Below, in pieces: positions 1 through 12,084 of a stretch of 64,000 nucleotides of DNA. This DNA comes from Inonotus obliquus (Eukaryota; Basidiomycota; Agaricomycetes; Hymenochaetales; Hymenochaetaceae), in contig JAJHTX010000003.1 in the NCBI GenBank assembly GCA_032164295.1, positions 992,001 through 1,056,000 on the forward strand, written 5' to 3'. Below the pieces are notes generated by a model, which was not told the origin of the DNA, did no database searches, and saw nothing but the letters and a program-made list of their open reading frames with translations. The stretch's first letter is position 1, and every line of letters begins with the position of its first letter. The position numbers and the translations under genes are program-made.

Positions 1-383
1 ATACAAAATATTTATTTTTATAACTGGTCCACCAAAAGTCCTTATTTTGGAAAAATAAAAGCACAGAATTATATATAAAGACATTCTCTACAACTCTGTG
101 CTGATGGATTTTGAGTTGATTTGATGTTGATGGAGGAGTTCTGAATATGTTGTGTTGAGACTGAATGAGCCATATCGGGAAGGTGAGGTTAGGCACGTGT
201 CACGTCACACCTAGTCGAGTTTAACTTTCGCCAACCTTAGTAAACAACTAACTCAACGCGTAAAATCCCAATCGCACTCCTCAGCAATGAGATGATGGTG
301 GACATCTAGAGATTATAAAAGAGAATGGGATGCATGAGATGGCGGTGGCAGAAGGAAGAGACGACGCATCGGACTTGAATAAG
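1..383. other. AT-rich intergenic sequence
   Basis: No supported gene or repeat is visible. The only notable point is the 9-mer at 375-383, which recurs at 1115-1123 and may flank the next element. Confidence 0.4.
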
Positions 384-1111
384 TGGGGAGTGGCAATCCC
401 AAAGGTTGATGTGTGCGTTCCCACGAGGCTTGCCGTGCCATGCCGATGATCAGCATATGTCGCACTTTTGAATCCAGCCTTCGTTGAGGTGCAACATCAT
501 CCACAGCACATAGATTGTATCTGAAAAATGTGAAATATATGCATTCATACTACAAGATTTTAAATATGTGTATGTGAAATAATTCTATTAAAAATTGGGC
601 AAGATATGGTACTTTTTTGCCCATATCTCAGAAACTAGGAATGACCAATTAAAATTTTTTTTAATACGATTCAAGAAATCAATGAGAAAATGCATACTGT
701 GAATTCAAATAAGCAAGATTTAAGTTGTGGAAGGCTAAGTACTCAAAAAAACCAAGGGAAATTTGCATAAATGCTATAGTAAAGAACAGTGACGCACGTG
801 TTCTCACGGGTCAACTGGTGATCGATTCACTCAAATTACAGTTGGAACTTTTGCCTCCGGCCTTCAACTAGCTGCGATGACATCCACCATGCATATATTA
901 AGCTATAAAACTCTGTTATATATGTATTAGTACATGTAGAAGCTTTGCGCAAGCTCTATTTGTATTTACTACATTCTATATGCTCTATTGTGGCAAATTG
1001 AAAAGTGCGACAGAGAGATCGGTGCGGATTACTGGATTTGGTAGGTACTTCAGCTCCGACCGAAAAAAACCGTCACACAGGAACCTTTAGGATTGCCAAT
1101 GCCAGTCACCA
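384..1111. mobile_element. Degenerate inverted-repeat element M1 (non-coding)
   Basis: The left end TGGGGAGTGGCAATCCC is the same terminus as the clearer element at 24664-25689. The right end near 1090-1111 contains a decayed inverse copy (GGATTGCC ... CACCA). The 9-mer ttgaataag stands directly left of the element (375-383) and again at 1115-1123, three bases beyond the apparent right end, so a target duplication is likely but not clean. No coding capacity is visible. This is inferred to be an old non-autonomous DNA transposon. Confidence 0.4.
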
Positions 1112-1639
1112 TTATTGAATAAGTATGGAATAAAGTGATGATGTCACACGTGACTGCATACATCTGACTTGTCAACATGGAGAAATTCTGCTAAAGAAGT
1201 CGTTTCTATAGCTTGTAATGAATATACAACGCTTACTGTATCAGTATATGCACTCAACAACTCTAATAAGCTACAAGCAATTCCTAAGAGAACTTCTGGT
1301 TCTCTTGAAACTCTTTTTCCTGGATAATAAGAGATCAAGTATATTTGTTCTAGACTTGTGTAGGTTCGACTATTATTCTAGTTACTTTATAAACACAAAA
1401 TTACAATGATATTTAAACTATAAATCAAACAAAAGGCTTTCTTATTGCCTATATGCAGACCGTTACCATTGTCCTTCCTTATAGCAAACGAGAAACTTTA
1501 TACTATGCTTACAATCAAATGTACGACTTGTACTTTACTTATAATCCAGTTAAAATCGCGATGGATCCTGTATATGCTGACTAAGATGCTTGAATGTGAT
1601 TATATAATGTATATTTGTATAGATTTATTTAGAGATTTT
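1112..1639. other. Intergenic, AT-rich
   Basis: I see no gene here. Short open frames have no recognisable protein character. Confidence 0.4.
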
Positions 1640-2236
1640 CGTGATGTAATACCAAGTACCGCCTCACTTTCTGATTCTCTCCGCTGGAGTCCTGCGTTCA
1701 TTACATTAAATATTCACTACATTGAGTTATTTCCTTTCCACCGTTGGTACGTTGTGGTATTTGAACAGGCCCTCAAGGAGAAATGCAACTACACTATCTA
1801 CACAGGCATTTCTCCATATTGGAATTGGACAATCGGTAGGTACAGAGCTTTCTAAAAATAATTAATTCTTATTACAGTGCACTCCATCATTCGTGGCTAT
1901 TACCACGCTCCTCAGACTCTGCCGATGTTTCAACTCGGACTTCTTCTTCAAGGACTCGGATCCTAACAACGGGATTGGAGGATTGGGAGACCCAAGCAAG
2001 GACTTCAGTGTAACCGACGGGGCTTTCAGCGACTTTACGATCGCACATCCCAACCCAACCCTCATATTCTGCGGCGCAACTTCACCTTGCAGCCATGGGC
2101 TGACCTGGGTGGGTAATCTCAACGGTCTCAAAACATTTCCGGGCATGTATGCGAATTCTACATTTACCACTAGCGCGCTGGACTCTTTGATTAATAATCA
2201 TGCTGGATATTTCTGTGGCTTTCAGGCGGTCTTTGA
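1640..2236 (+). pseudogene. Tyrosinase relic (CuA part)
   Basis: Two adjacent open segments read as a fungal tyrosinase (phenol oxidase, type-3 copper). The first (about 1640-1835) has an H-x6-7-H arrangement leading into FPFHRWYV, the typical copper-A helix, followed by VVFEQAL and PYWNWT. A GT...AG gap of about 45 nt follows. The second segment (about 1890-2230) has NNGIGGLGDPS, VTDGAFSDFT and HPNP, typical of the stretch between the CuA and CuB sites. No start codon, no CuB histidine cluster and no stop of its own are present. At about 2236 the sequence runs into an inverted kinase fragment. This is a truncated, non-functional copy; the family call is strong, the exact edges are not. Confidence 0.7.
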
Positions 2237-2353
2237 GCAGACACAGGGGGTCCGTCAAGGCATCGTAATGGGGCTTGTTGTACTCCTCCGTGTTCGTGAC
2301 GTAGTGGTAATGGACAAGGCGGCGAAGATAGACTTCCTCCGCCCCAAATGCCA
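2230..2353 (-). pseudogene. Fmp29-like kinase C-terminal fragment
   Basis: About 40 codons on the minus strand (YLRRLVHYHYV, NTEEYNKPHYDALTDP) match the C-terminal region of the larger kinase relic at 2992-4829, which reads LYHLRLVHFHYV and NTEKYNKLHHNALSDP. No other kinase domain is present, so this is a detached fragment. It abuts the tyrosinase relic in opposite orientation. Confidence 0.7.
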
Positions 2354-2359
2354 CTTCCA

Positions 2360-2985
2360 GTTATGCCCACCAGAGTAACCTCTGTCACGTCCGCAGGCTT
2401 AAAGTCCCGAACAACTCCAAGTCAAATAATACCAGAGTTGTAGATCAATGCAAAACTATACCTCGTAAAGTCTGAGGACCAACAGATGTCGGCTTCTATT
2501 CTACAGACCAGGTTGTCGTACAGAGTCCATGTACCCTTCACCCCCAAACTGATCCCAAAAGATACAACCGCTTGGTCATTATCATCATCTTTATTATTAC
2601 AGTCCTTATCATCATAGAAGGCAATGGTGGAAAAGGCATCAGAGGGCGGGCCAATGGACACTAGTAACAAACTAGTTTATAAGAGTCATCGACAAGAGCA
2701 CAGACAGGAGACATGACATACTCTTTTGAAAAAGGTCAGTCACTAGCATACCGAGAAGAGTCTTAATCTTCGAGAGAGTGGGTAGTGGAATTTAGGAGGA
2801 GAAAAGCCCAGTGGTCGGGTTTAAGTACCAATCGAAAACCTGATCGGCGGTGTCCATTAATCCGACTGTCGCCAGACTGAGATTTTGGGTTGCTATATGC
2901 TTTCAAAACGTGTTATGCATATTTCTTTCCCAAAAGAGCAGCAGCTCCTATGACCAGAGATCGCGAAGTTGAGATGAAAGTTGCC
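2360..2985. other. Intergenic
   Basis: No gene is supported. A short ATC/ATT-rich low-complexity tract lies near 2575-2620. Confidence 0.4.
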
Positions 2986-2991
2986 TCTAGA

Positions 2992-4829
2992 TCATGGACT
3001 TTTATTCGGCCTGTTATTATATCGCTGATTACAGGCCCTCAGCTTTAGCAGCTCGGCGAGGGCCATGGCCATCTCGTAGTGTTCGTTGGACACCCAGGTC
3101 TCCGTCTCAAAGCCAATCATGCCTCGGCACCCCTCAAAATTCTCGTCCGCTACTTGCAGCTTCGCGCTCAGCTCCTTCGTCTTGCGTAGTTCCTCGGGTT
3201 CGAACGCGACTGGACACGGCACACCTTCCCCCATAAGCCTCCCCCACATCTCCGTTGCCTCTATCAGCATAGTCTTCAGCGCGTGAGTCTCACCTTCCCA
3301 TAGAGCACCGGCTTGGTCGAAAAGGCGGTAGATGAACATGGACACGGGGTCCGACAACGCATTGTGATGGAGCTTGTTGTACTTCTCCGTGTTCTTGACG
3401 TAGTGGAAGTGGACGAGACGGAGGTGGTAGAGTCCCATCGCGTGGCTCTGCTGGGATTGGTCCAGCTCGTCCATGTTCGCCGGCAGTGAGGGTGGGGTGA
3501 GAGCCTGCGAGACCCGGTCATCAGTTCTGCAAGCGACCTGGGATACCAGCGAGGAGAAACATGGGTAGGATCGAGGCGTGTTGCCAGTCGAGCAGGCCCG
3601 TCATTTTCAGCTCGTTAGAGTCTGACGACGTCGACACGATGACGTTGCTTGGCTGGAGATCGGGGTGTCGGATACAGAAATGTGAGAGAATTGAGTTCTT
3701 GGAGACGAGCGAGGATGCGATGAGAAGGTAGCGTTCGAGATTCTTAATGTGGTCCGACGGTGACTGATCCTTATACCTGTAAGCGTCCCTTCTTGCACGC
3801 TGGAACGGTAGTAGCGGTCGACCGAACTTTTCCAGATACGCCAGTTCCTTGCGAGCTGCTGCTACGAGCGCTGCATCGGCGCTTTCGTCTATAGTAATCG
3901 GTTGGTTCAAGGGAGTGAAACAAAAGGCAGAAAGTGGCGTACATGGTCCCCGGTCTACGTCGAGCTGTGATCTCCTGCCGTACCACATAGGCAGTCTCGT
4001 ATCTGGACCAACGCAGAAACGCTCGTCGTTGAGCGGGATGCCCGCTCTCCCGGCCACCTTCTCCAGGTCGTGGGCGTAGTAGAGGATTCAGCCAGCGGGG
4101 AAAGAAATCGACATCATTTGAGACTCGAGTTGAGCAAGTTGGCGCAAGATTGAAACGATATCCGATTCCCCCAGCTCCAGCCATACATTGCTGAGTTTCG
4201 TACCTCTCATAAATTCCATAAAGATGTACTCGGTCTTCGCCGCGTTGTCCGACGCAGGCGAGTATCCGTATACCTGGGGAACAGGCAGCCCAGAGGAACG
4301 GAGGAACTCCATTGTGGCTACTCCGCTGGCCACAGCGTAGTACTTGGGGACAGTAGCCGGGTATGGAATACGAGCGACCATTTGGAAGTCGTCGCGCCAG
4401 GTGATGAGGAAGGTACGATTGAATCCGCCCTCTGCGAGCTTTGATAAGTTGACGATATCAGCGGGACTTCGACCAACGGACTGCGCTGCAAGTCGACGTA
4501 GCCCCTCGACGTCGAAAACGAGCCTCCGCTCTGCATGGCGAAGAGCATCATTAAATCTGAACAAGTCAAAAATACACGCTATAGAACAACATGTATGAGA
4601 CTTACACCCAACGCCCTGACGTGTAGTCGAAAAGGTCGTTATGAGAATTTTCCGTGATGGAGAAGGTGCGACGTGGAACCAAACGTGTTGTGGTCGAGAT
4701 GGAGCTCCTGAAGGAAGAATATAACGAGCGCAGTGAAATTGGAGCTTTCACCGAGTTGAAGAGGAGCCTCGCTCCCAAGGCGGGGCATGCCAATGCATGT
4801 GGGGAAGAAAGTAAGAAACCAGCCAGCAC
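2992..4829 (-). pseudogene. Fmp29-like (APH/ChoK-fold) kinase, disrupted
   Basis: The product resembles the PKL/CAK/Fmp29 group of aminoglycoside-phosphotransferase-fold proteins that is expanded in Agaricomycetes. The N-terminus is rich in Arg and Ser and lacks acidic residues, like a mitochondrial presequence. Exon 1 ends at 4606, a GT-AG intron covers 4605-4557, and exon 2 opens with FNDALRHAERR. Visible kinase motifs are the Gly loop LAEGGFNRTF, ARIPYP, the hinge YIFMEFMRGTKL, the catalytic CIRHPDLQPSNVIV and the metal-binding LLDWQHA. Three defects are seen: an in-frame TGA at 4088-4090, a frame change equal to a 2-nt deletion at about 3519-3521, and no ATG in frame with exon 1. The C-terminal segment (3474-2992) is otherwise intact. 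Family members are usually of unknown function. Confidence 0.8.
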
Positions 4830-4879
4830 GACGTCTAAGGAGAGAGGCTGCAGAATACCTCAATAGCCTCACCTCCTTC

Positions 4880-5269
4880 AGCTCTGAGCTTCGAGTGTAA
4901 ATTCGAGTTAAGGAATGTTGAACACAAATTAGCTGAGCCTAGCTATATTATGTAATACAACTCAATCTTTAGTCAACGAAGGCAATTTATTCGTTAGACC
5001 ACGCAAAAATATTCAAGTTAGAAAAAGGTAGATATGTTACAGTGAATGTAACCCAGCAGCGCGGGGATGATGATGGAGAGCACTAAAAATATCGCCGTCC
5101 GACACAGAATGAATGACTGCTTGCAAGGAGACACCTAGGATCAGCAAGTCCTGAAATGCGAGACATGGATTTCGCAAGTCGTGCAGCTCGTGTGTGTTGC
5201 ACCCATAAGCCTTCAACTTTAAGTTGTTCAACGTAACGGCGGAGAAGCTGCACTCTCAGGGAAGGCCGA
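4880..5269. other. Intergenic
   Basis: Nothing is firmly supported. The minus strand at 5040-5260 has protein-like open stretches that may belong to the disrupted gene just downstream in coordinates. Confidence 0.3.
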
Positions 5270-5698
5270 ATATACAGGGTATGAGACCGTATGAAACTTT
5301 GTCAAGAAGTGGCCATCTGATAGCAGCAAGACACGGGAAGTTACGAGCGAGCTTATCCAGATAGACTCGGCACATCAACTCAGCAAACTTGTCCATGAGC
5401 GAATGGCATACTGGACGCGTCGTGTCCCCAACGTAAATCGTAAGACGACGTACTTCCGGAAGGTATCCAAAAATTCACTGAAGCCAGCGAATAGAAGAGA
5501 GACCGGCAGCACATCAGCGTCCAGAGCGGGAATGTCATCCAGGATTCTGTGACTGGGATTTACTTGAATAATCTCATACTGCCCAGCGAGAGTTGACGGC
5601 GCATCCTCAACAACTTTCTGCTTCTTGAAAAATGCGATTTGTTCAGAAGCATTTGCCTCGATTAACATGCGTTTGCGAGATGCTGCCACCTCTACCAC
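5270..5698 (-). pseudogene. Hypothetical protein fragment, two frames
   Basis: An open segment from about 5698 (first ATG at 5668) to 5375 has a charged N-terminus (AFFKKQKVVED) and the stretch RILDDIPALDADVLPVSLLF followed by FSEFLDTFRK. Similar wording occurs in large uncharacterised Agaricomycete protein families, but I cannot name a function. Around 5396 a second frame opens (KFAELMCRVYLDKLARNFPC, LLDKVSYG) and runs to about 5270. Together they look like one gene interrupted by a frame change. Calling it a pseudogene is inference; a missed intron is the alternative. Confidence 0.35.
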
Positions 5699-5699
5699 C

Positions 5700-6627
5700 T
5701 CTGGTTAATCGAGAGTGGTACCAGCATATGGATCAACTCAACAGCGCCATTCAGCCTACGAGGTCACTCACCATGCCGCTTGAGCACTCCTGAGCTCACG
5801 ATAATGATATCTATAATCTCCTCACCACTAGGTCCAGCAGGGTAGTATTCGCTTAGGCGATCTGAGTTGAGTATACCTGTACGGGTGCAACTGTAACGGT
5901 AACGCGGGCCTGGTTGGGTTGCTTGGTGTAACGTGTAACGCGGGGTCCAGGTTGGCGTGTTACAGGGTATATACTGGTATATATTACTAAAAAAACTCAA
6001 AAAAGCACCAAAAGCGCAAGCAATTTGTCCGAAGTAGGTAAGTTCACCTTCCCCGAACAGCAAGGCCAGGTCTAATACGACAGAAAGTACAAGTTATATT
6101 GTAATTTTCACGGTTCAATGCATGTTCCGTTGGTTGTCTGGTTGCCTAAACAGGGTGTGTAACGCGCAACGCTGCCTTGGTTGGCCATTTCGTCGCTGTA
6201 ACGCACCCCGTCTGGTTGCACCCGTACAGACGTATACAGTACATCCGTCCATTCGTAGCGTTGTTATCACAGCCAAGTAAGTAGGACGGCGCGATGAGCA
6301 GTAGCAGATAGGCAAACTTTGACAGCGACCCAATCCGATGGGATCGCCTCAAGTGTCCCTTTCGATGGTATTTGCCTTGTTCAAGTTTTACCAGCTCTGC
6401 GACTTTTTGCGTTATGAACACCGCAACCGGCCAGGGGCTGCTAAAGCCGGTATCGGGATTATATACAGACGATAAAATCGTCAATTGAAGACGAGTTCAC
6501 CGTGTGAGCAGGGGATGGAGTTCTCGCCGTGTTGATCGGGATTCGCACGGTCGTGTTTTTCCTCGACTTTACTTTTCCACCTCAACTCTCTTCCGCACCA
6601 CCACATTCCCCATTCCCCTCTGCCAAC
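5700..6627. other. Intergenic with GTAACGC-type motifs
   Basis: No gene is supported. Two patches (about 5890-5965 and 6150-6205) carry repeated GTAACGC/GTAACG words, some in inverted arrangement (gtaacgcgggg ... gcgtgttac). A regulatory role for the following transporter is possible but unproven. Confidence 0.35.
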
Positions 6628-8494
6628 ATGAAGAGCTCATCTGCACTCACTTTCAAGTCACCAGTTGAAAAGTCGCAAGAACAAAGCATCTCTTCAGACA
6701 ACGACGGGCAGATTATCACTCCAGACCAGGTCGACGATGCTGAATATCCAGAGGGAGGGTTTCGTGCTTGGATGGTTGTCTTTGGCTCCTTCCTCGTGTA
6801 TTTCGCCTCGTTTGGAGTAATCAATAGCTTCGGCACTTTTCAGGTGACTGCATGCCACTCCGCCTTTATATTTGACTAATTCAGCTCTATGTACTAGGAA
6901 TTTTATATCAACAACTTCCTCACTAATTTCTCTGCAACGTCCATAGCCTTTATCGGCTCCCTCCAAATTACGATTCTCTATGTAACGGGCCCGGTTATTG
7001 GACCGATATTCGATGCTATTGGTTTCAAGGTAACAACGAGTGTTTCCTCTGCTGCGATTGTATCTATGAACTAACATCGCCGTGGTGCTAGTATCTTTAC
7101 CCCATTGGGATGCTTGGGACCGTAGCTTCACTTATTGCGCTCTCATTCACACACGCAAACCAAATATGGCAGCAGTTCCTATCCCAGGTGGGACTTCAAT
7201 TGGAGCAGGCGGTCCTAGCTTAGCTCATTGCTTATTTTTCTTCTAGGGTGTCCTATTTGGTATTTCCGTCGGATTTGGATACTACCCTGCTTTGTCGATC
7301 GTTGGTCATTATTTCAAGCGGCGCCGTGCCCTTGTGATGGGCGTTGTGGCTGCAGGCAGTAGCGTGGGTGGGGTTTGCTTCCCCATCATGTTCTCTCGCC
7401 TATTCACGACAATCGGATTTGGTATGTCGAGTCTTACCTTATCGGATTCCGCTAACCTACGCCATTCTCTCAACCCCAGCTTGGTCTGTAAGGGTTGCTG
7501 CTTTAATCACGCTGTGAGTATTACACCTCCAGTAAAACACCATTATTCGTTATATTCAAAGAAGGCTGATACTCATGTCTTACCCACAGGTTTTGTTACT
7601 CAGTTACGATGCTAATCTCACGAACTAGATTGCCACCTAAACCTTTTCCAGGACTGCGTAATATCGTTGACTTCGGAGGATTCAAGGACCCTCGCTACTC
7701 AATACTTGCAATTGGCTGCGTTCTCGTAAACTTGGGCTTGTACTCCCCATATTATTACATCGGTAAGGCTTGAAGTGCTTCTCCACACATATCCCACTGA
7801 TCTCAGAGAAACAGAGCCGTTCGCTATTCAGTATGGTGTTTCTGACACTGTCCACCCGTACTTACTGTCCATGATAAACGGAGTGTCCTTCTTTGGACGT
7901 ATCATGTCTGTCTTTGTCGTCTCTCAGTCACTCATAGAGGTTGCTCACGCCCTTTTTCTTCACAGTGGCGGTCAGTACGCTGACAAATACGGACGCCTCA
8001 ATATTCTTTGTCCCTGTACACTGCTCTCTGGAGTACTCTGTCTCGCACTCTGGCTTCCCTCGACAAGTGCTGCCCCTCTCATCATTTTTGCTTGCACATA
8101 CGGTATGCACAACTTTATCGCGGTAATTCTCCTAGTTAACGCGTTACTTCCAGGGTTCTTCTCAGGTATCTTCATCTCGGTCTCTTCGGCCGCAGTGGGT
8201 CAGCTCTCTCCCGTCGACAAACTTGGTGCTCGTATTGGGGCGTTCTTCCTACCTACTGCTGTAGCAACACTTCTTGGAACTCCGATTGGTGGTGCTTTCG
8301 TGAAGACTGGTACAAAGGAGGAGTATCATCACGTCGCAATTTTTGCGGTGAGTTCACTTTGTTGATCGAATATCACATGGAGAAGCTGACAATACGTTAT
8401 TTGCCTGCTGTAGGGCGTTACGATTGTTTTCGGAAGCATGCTGCTGTACATTTCCAGATTCCTGTGCTCAAAGGACATCAGGGCGAAGTGGTGA
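6628..8494 (+). CDS. MFS transporter, monocarboxylate-porter type
   Basis: Plasma-membrane-type major facilitator of the fungal MCT-like group. I assemble about ten exons with short GT-AG introns (for example 6844-6898 and 7029-7091). The start is ATG at 6628, preceded by a pyrimidine-rich leader; the stop is TGA at 8492-8494; the protein is roughly 445 residues. The N-terminus is hydrophilic, then [16 protein letters not shown] marks the first membrane helix, typical of this family. [24 protein letters not shown] is the helix 4-5 loop, GRI...[14 protein letters not shown] the helix 8-9 loop signature, and GTPIGGAF lies near the C-terminus. Frames join cleanly at every junction I checked, so the gene appears intact. 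The substrate cannot be read from sequence. Confidence 0.88.
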
Positions 8495-8725
8495 AATACC
8501 CCTGCCAGCAGACACAAAACTAGACGCTCGGTTCATAGTTGGGATACGTCACCTCCATCGCGCATGGTAGAATGGATGCAAATCGATGACAGAGCTATTG
8601 ATTCGAACGAGCGTGTTATTCCTTTCACAAAACACTGACAATAAGACTACCGAAGACTACGTTTAGATAGAGAGGACAGTAGAGCCAAGGCAATGTCTAT
8701 ATTATAGAAAGCTCACCGGTCCACT

Positions 8726-9902
8726 TCAGTTGACAATATGTGCCTGCGAATCGAAGGGGAACTGCAACACCGCAACACCGGCAACAGTATCTTCGTCGGT
8801 CACCTCACCATCCTTGCTCGTAACCAACGCATAAACTGTTCCTTGCAAATTATCAGGAAGCCTCGCCGAGAACGTCCCATCTCCTTGTCTCTCAACGGGT
8901 ACGAACAGTTTCTTAAGACCAGAAAGCAAGGCGAGGAATAGCGGCTCATTGGAGTTTGATTTTCCGAAAGAAAGCGTGATGATTTCTCCAGCCTCGTAGT
9001 TCGTACTCGTTATGTTCAGCGGCGGGAATGCGCTCACCGGCAGAGTAGGGTTGGTTGAGGGGCAGGAAACGATGAAACCGGAGGCAAGTGAGAAGGCTTG
9101 GTTCAGATTCAGTGGTGTCTATAGATGAGAATGAGGATTAGAAATATTGTTCCGACTGGGAAACTGGGAGCCAACCTCGAATGAAGTGGACCACGGGTTC
9201 TGTTTCTTCACTGCTGACATGACCCAAGCAGCCTGACGCGCTCTAAAAAGTCAAGTTATCACGTAAGCATGCATACAGGGAACATGATGGCCGTACTTAC
9301 TCAGTAGCTAGAATGGATGCAGCCCCCGTAATATGGTCGGGGTCTACAAGCAAGTTGGCTGCACCAGTATACGCCGCTGTACCAACTCCCTCAAATATAC
9401 CGCTCAGATCGATAAACGAGGTCACATCCGTCAGAGGACTATCCCATCCACAATCAGTAAAACACCCCAACAACATCAAATCGCAGAATAGCAAAGGATG
9501 CATATGGACTGACAAGGAATATTCACACGGCTGTGTAGCATTAGCACCAAGAATCTCCTCCAAGACCCCTTCATGAGCCTTCTCGTTCTCCCCAATCTGA
9601 ACAATCCGACCACGGACGAAAGGCGGGAAACCGTCCGCTGCGAATGCGGCTTCGTCGAAGAGGGCTAAACCTCGTTGGTAGAAAGAGACTTCGAGGTGTT
9701 CCAGTGTCAAGGCGAAGTTGAGGATGGTGTCGTCTGTGAGTGGAGACCAGCATGAGCATGAGAGGAGGGAAGAGAATGTTTGGTGTAGAAGATCAAGAGG
9801 GAGGTGCGTACCTGAAATATCAGAAGACCATCGTTTGAAAGGCAAGGCGGTAGTACAGGACACAACGATTAAGACGGATGCGACTATATGTGTAACCTTC
9901 AT
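8726..9902 (-). CDS. Secreted ferritin-like protein, Rds1 family
   Basis: The start is ATG at 9902 and the stop is at 8726-8728. I assemble five exons with short introns, for example after SSDIS, after ATQPCEYS, after GAASILATE and after NPWSTSFE. A signal peptide (MKVTHIVASVLIVVSCTTA) opens the protein. A ferritin-like helix pair follows: ILNFALTLEHLEVSFYQRGL and VQIGENEKAHEGVL, with the Glu/His spacing of ferritin-like domains. GTAAYTGAANLL is also typical. The C-terminal exon (9037-8726) is a beta-rich tail with PLNITSTNYEAGE. Fission-yeast Rds1 relatives respond to stress or nutrient limitation, but the biochemical role is unknown. The gene appears intact and is convergent with the transporter upstream of it. 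Confidence 0.85.
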
Positions 9903-10494
9903 GTTGGGCGTTCAAGTAAGGGAGACGACGAAGGAACTGAGGCCTTCAACCCGACAGAGGCAACAGCAGCGAGGTTTAAATAGTTTTCATACTATAACAA
10001 TCTCGATGGTAGGATATACATCGTTGCGCCTCATTATTGAGTGGAAGTAGACAAAATGCGAAGAGCATGTCAAATGTAAACGTACGCTAAACTTGAACAA
10101 CCTGTTCTGATTGAGATCCGCAAAGGCCGACTTGTGTATTTTGGGAACCAGCGCCGCGCTTCGGGGTTTTCGGGCAAGTTTATGCAATCCCTAAGATTAT
10201 AGCAATGTATAAGCAAATGAGTACAAATCAAGGGTTCAGCAGTAAGAAAATACAGGCACGAAGGATTCCATCAAAGTAAGAGCTAGTTGGCGAGTTGCAG
10301 AAAAGACATATTAGGAATGAAATAACAAGAACTTTGTATGCTTCTACAAAGTGAAGGGAGTTGCAGTAGCATATCAGTTTATCAGCAATGGGAAGGACAT
10401 ATCCATTAATTAAACAAACTTGTCATGCGGCAGTGAAAGGAAAGATCAGGATCCCGCCTCGAGAATTAGATCACATCAAGTCATACACTGCAGT
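9903..10494. other. Intergenic
   Basis: Promoter side of the Rds1-like gene and 3' side of the HUA1-like gene. A TTTAAATAG box at about 9975 could serve the minus-strand gene. Nothing else is supported. Confidence 0.4.
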
Positions 10495-12084
10495 TCATTG
10501 GAAAACTCTACCGACTCCATTACAGATCGGACACTGCTCGACGTCGAAGATCATGAAGCTGACAGTCCCAGAACCATCGCAACGCCAGCAAAGACGCCCT
10601 CCGATCCGAGGATCTCCAGGTTGAACGACAACGGAGCCCGGAGGTGGTAATCCTCGAGTAAAATTCAGTTGAGGTGTCGCCATAGATCTCGGAGGTAGTG
10701 GAGGCACAAATCCACAAGAACTCCGTCCACCGAAGCTCATGTACGGACTTGTTGAAGGGCGCCCTGGATATCCGCCCCAGGGACTCGAAGAAGGCCGATG
10801 AGCAGACTGCGAACGTAGAAGGTTTGGTGTAGAGGAAGCAGGGGGAGGTTGGAGAGAGAATTGAGATTGAGAATACTGATGTGGAGGTTTCAAATTTGGT
10901 AGAGGACGCTGAAACTGCGGGGAATGCGGAGCGTACACAATTGCGCCGCTGTACGGTTTTGAATGCTTATCCCAGCATTTTCGGCAAGGGTGAGATGGAT
11001 CGAATGACTAGAGGTTGAAACTCGGTGATCCGTAACATCGGGAGGAATATGAAGAAAGAAATACCTTATAACCCGTGTTGAGGCACTTCTTGCATTGAAA
11101 ACCGTTCGGATAAATCAGTACCCTTCCTTTGTTGAGCAATGGGCGCCCTGGAGTCGGCGTGGTCGTAGGTCTCAGTTCGTCTGTGTTATCGGAAGAGGCC
11201 CGGGGTGGAGGCGGTCCACTAGGAGGAGCATACGGAGAAGTAGAGGAGGAAGGCGATGCGGTTGGTGGTGCACCTTGGGGAGGAGGATAACTTGTTGAAG
11301 GCGCCGACGTTCGACGCACAGGTTCATAATGCTCCGGCCCTGCTTCACTTGAAGAATTGTTCGAAGGTGCAGGAGATGGGCGCCGACCAGATCCTGCTAT
11401 GTAGAAATCTCTAGCAAAATCAGACATGCCATTGCCGGTCGGTGTTTGATTGATGCTTATTGGAGGAATTGGAGCAGATTGACCGGTTCCAGTGACTTGG
11501 GGATGCCGTGGGGGAGGACCATACTGGCCTACAGAACTAGTACTTGGTGTTCCTCGACCAGGATAAGGTCCCCATGTGCCCATGCGACTAGGCATCGGCG
11601 GCATCCCTGTCGCTTGAGGCGTCATGAAAGCACTGCCCTGCGACCTCCCCGTATTTTGGTGCTGCAACGGTAGATTCGGACCAGAAACCTCAGATACTGA
11701 CGGAGCAGGTCGCACGGGTTGGAACGGCCTCCGCGGTCCATATTCCACGGTTGCTTCTCCTTCGTATGGATTAGCCGAGGGTGTATATGCAGGTGGCGGT
11801 TCGGATGGTGCATTGTCATCGAGCAGCGTTGCCTGCAGCTCGGAGGCAAGATCATCGGCCGAAGGTCGGTCTTGGCGAGCGGGGCGTTGCGTCTGCCCTT
11901 GTGCTGAGCTCCCCGGTACAGCAGGCGCCGCCATATCCATCTGACGCGATTCTGACCGTGGCGGGACATCCGACTGTGCTGAAACAGTGGGAGAGTCCGT
12001 GGATGGACCTATGCCAGTAGGTTCTGGTGTCACTGGATGAGAACGAAAGGGATTGTGTATGGAGGGCTTAATGTCCGTGGCCAT
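10495..12084 (-). CDS. HUA1: HUA1-like zinc-knuckle protein
   Basis: Two exons, 12084-11065 and 11007-10495, flank a 57-nt GT-AG intron and encode about 510 residues with an ATG start. The first 330 residues are a low-complexity region rich in Pro, Ser, Thr and Gln. The conserved C-terminal part has GRVLIYPNGFQC, a CxxC pair, NTGYK, then DPSHPCRKCW, PYSGAIVY, and finally PGDPRIGGRLCWRCDGSG with a CPICNGVG knuckle, which resembles DnaJ zinc-finger repeats. This layout matches yeast Hua1, a cytoplasmic protein tentatively linked to actin patches. The symbol is given by similarity; the fungal function is inferred only. It is divergently arranged with the J-domain gene, 404 bp apart. Confidence 0.78.

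Noticed and set aside
11622..11969. Open frames opposite and out of frame to the HUA1-like gene
   Set aside because: Shadows of the low-complexity Pro/Ser-rich coding sequence.
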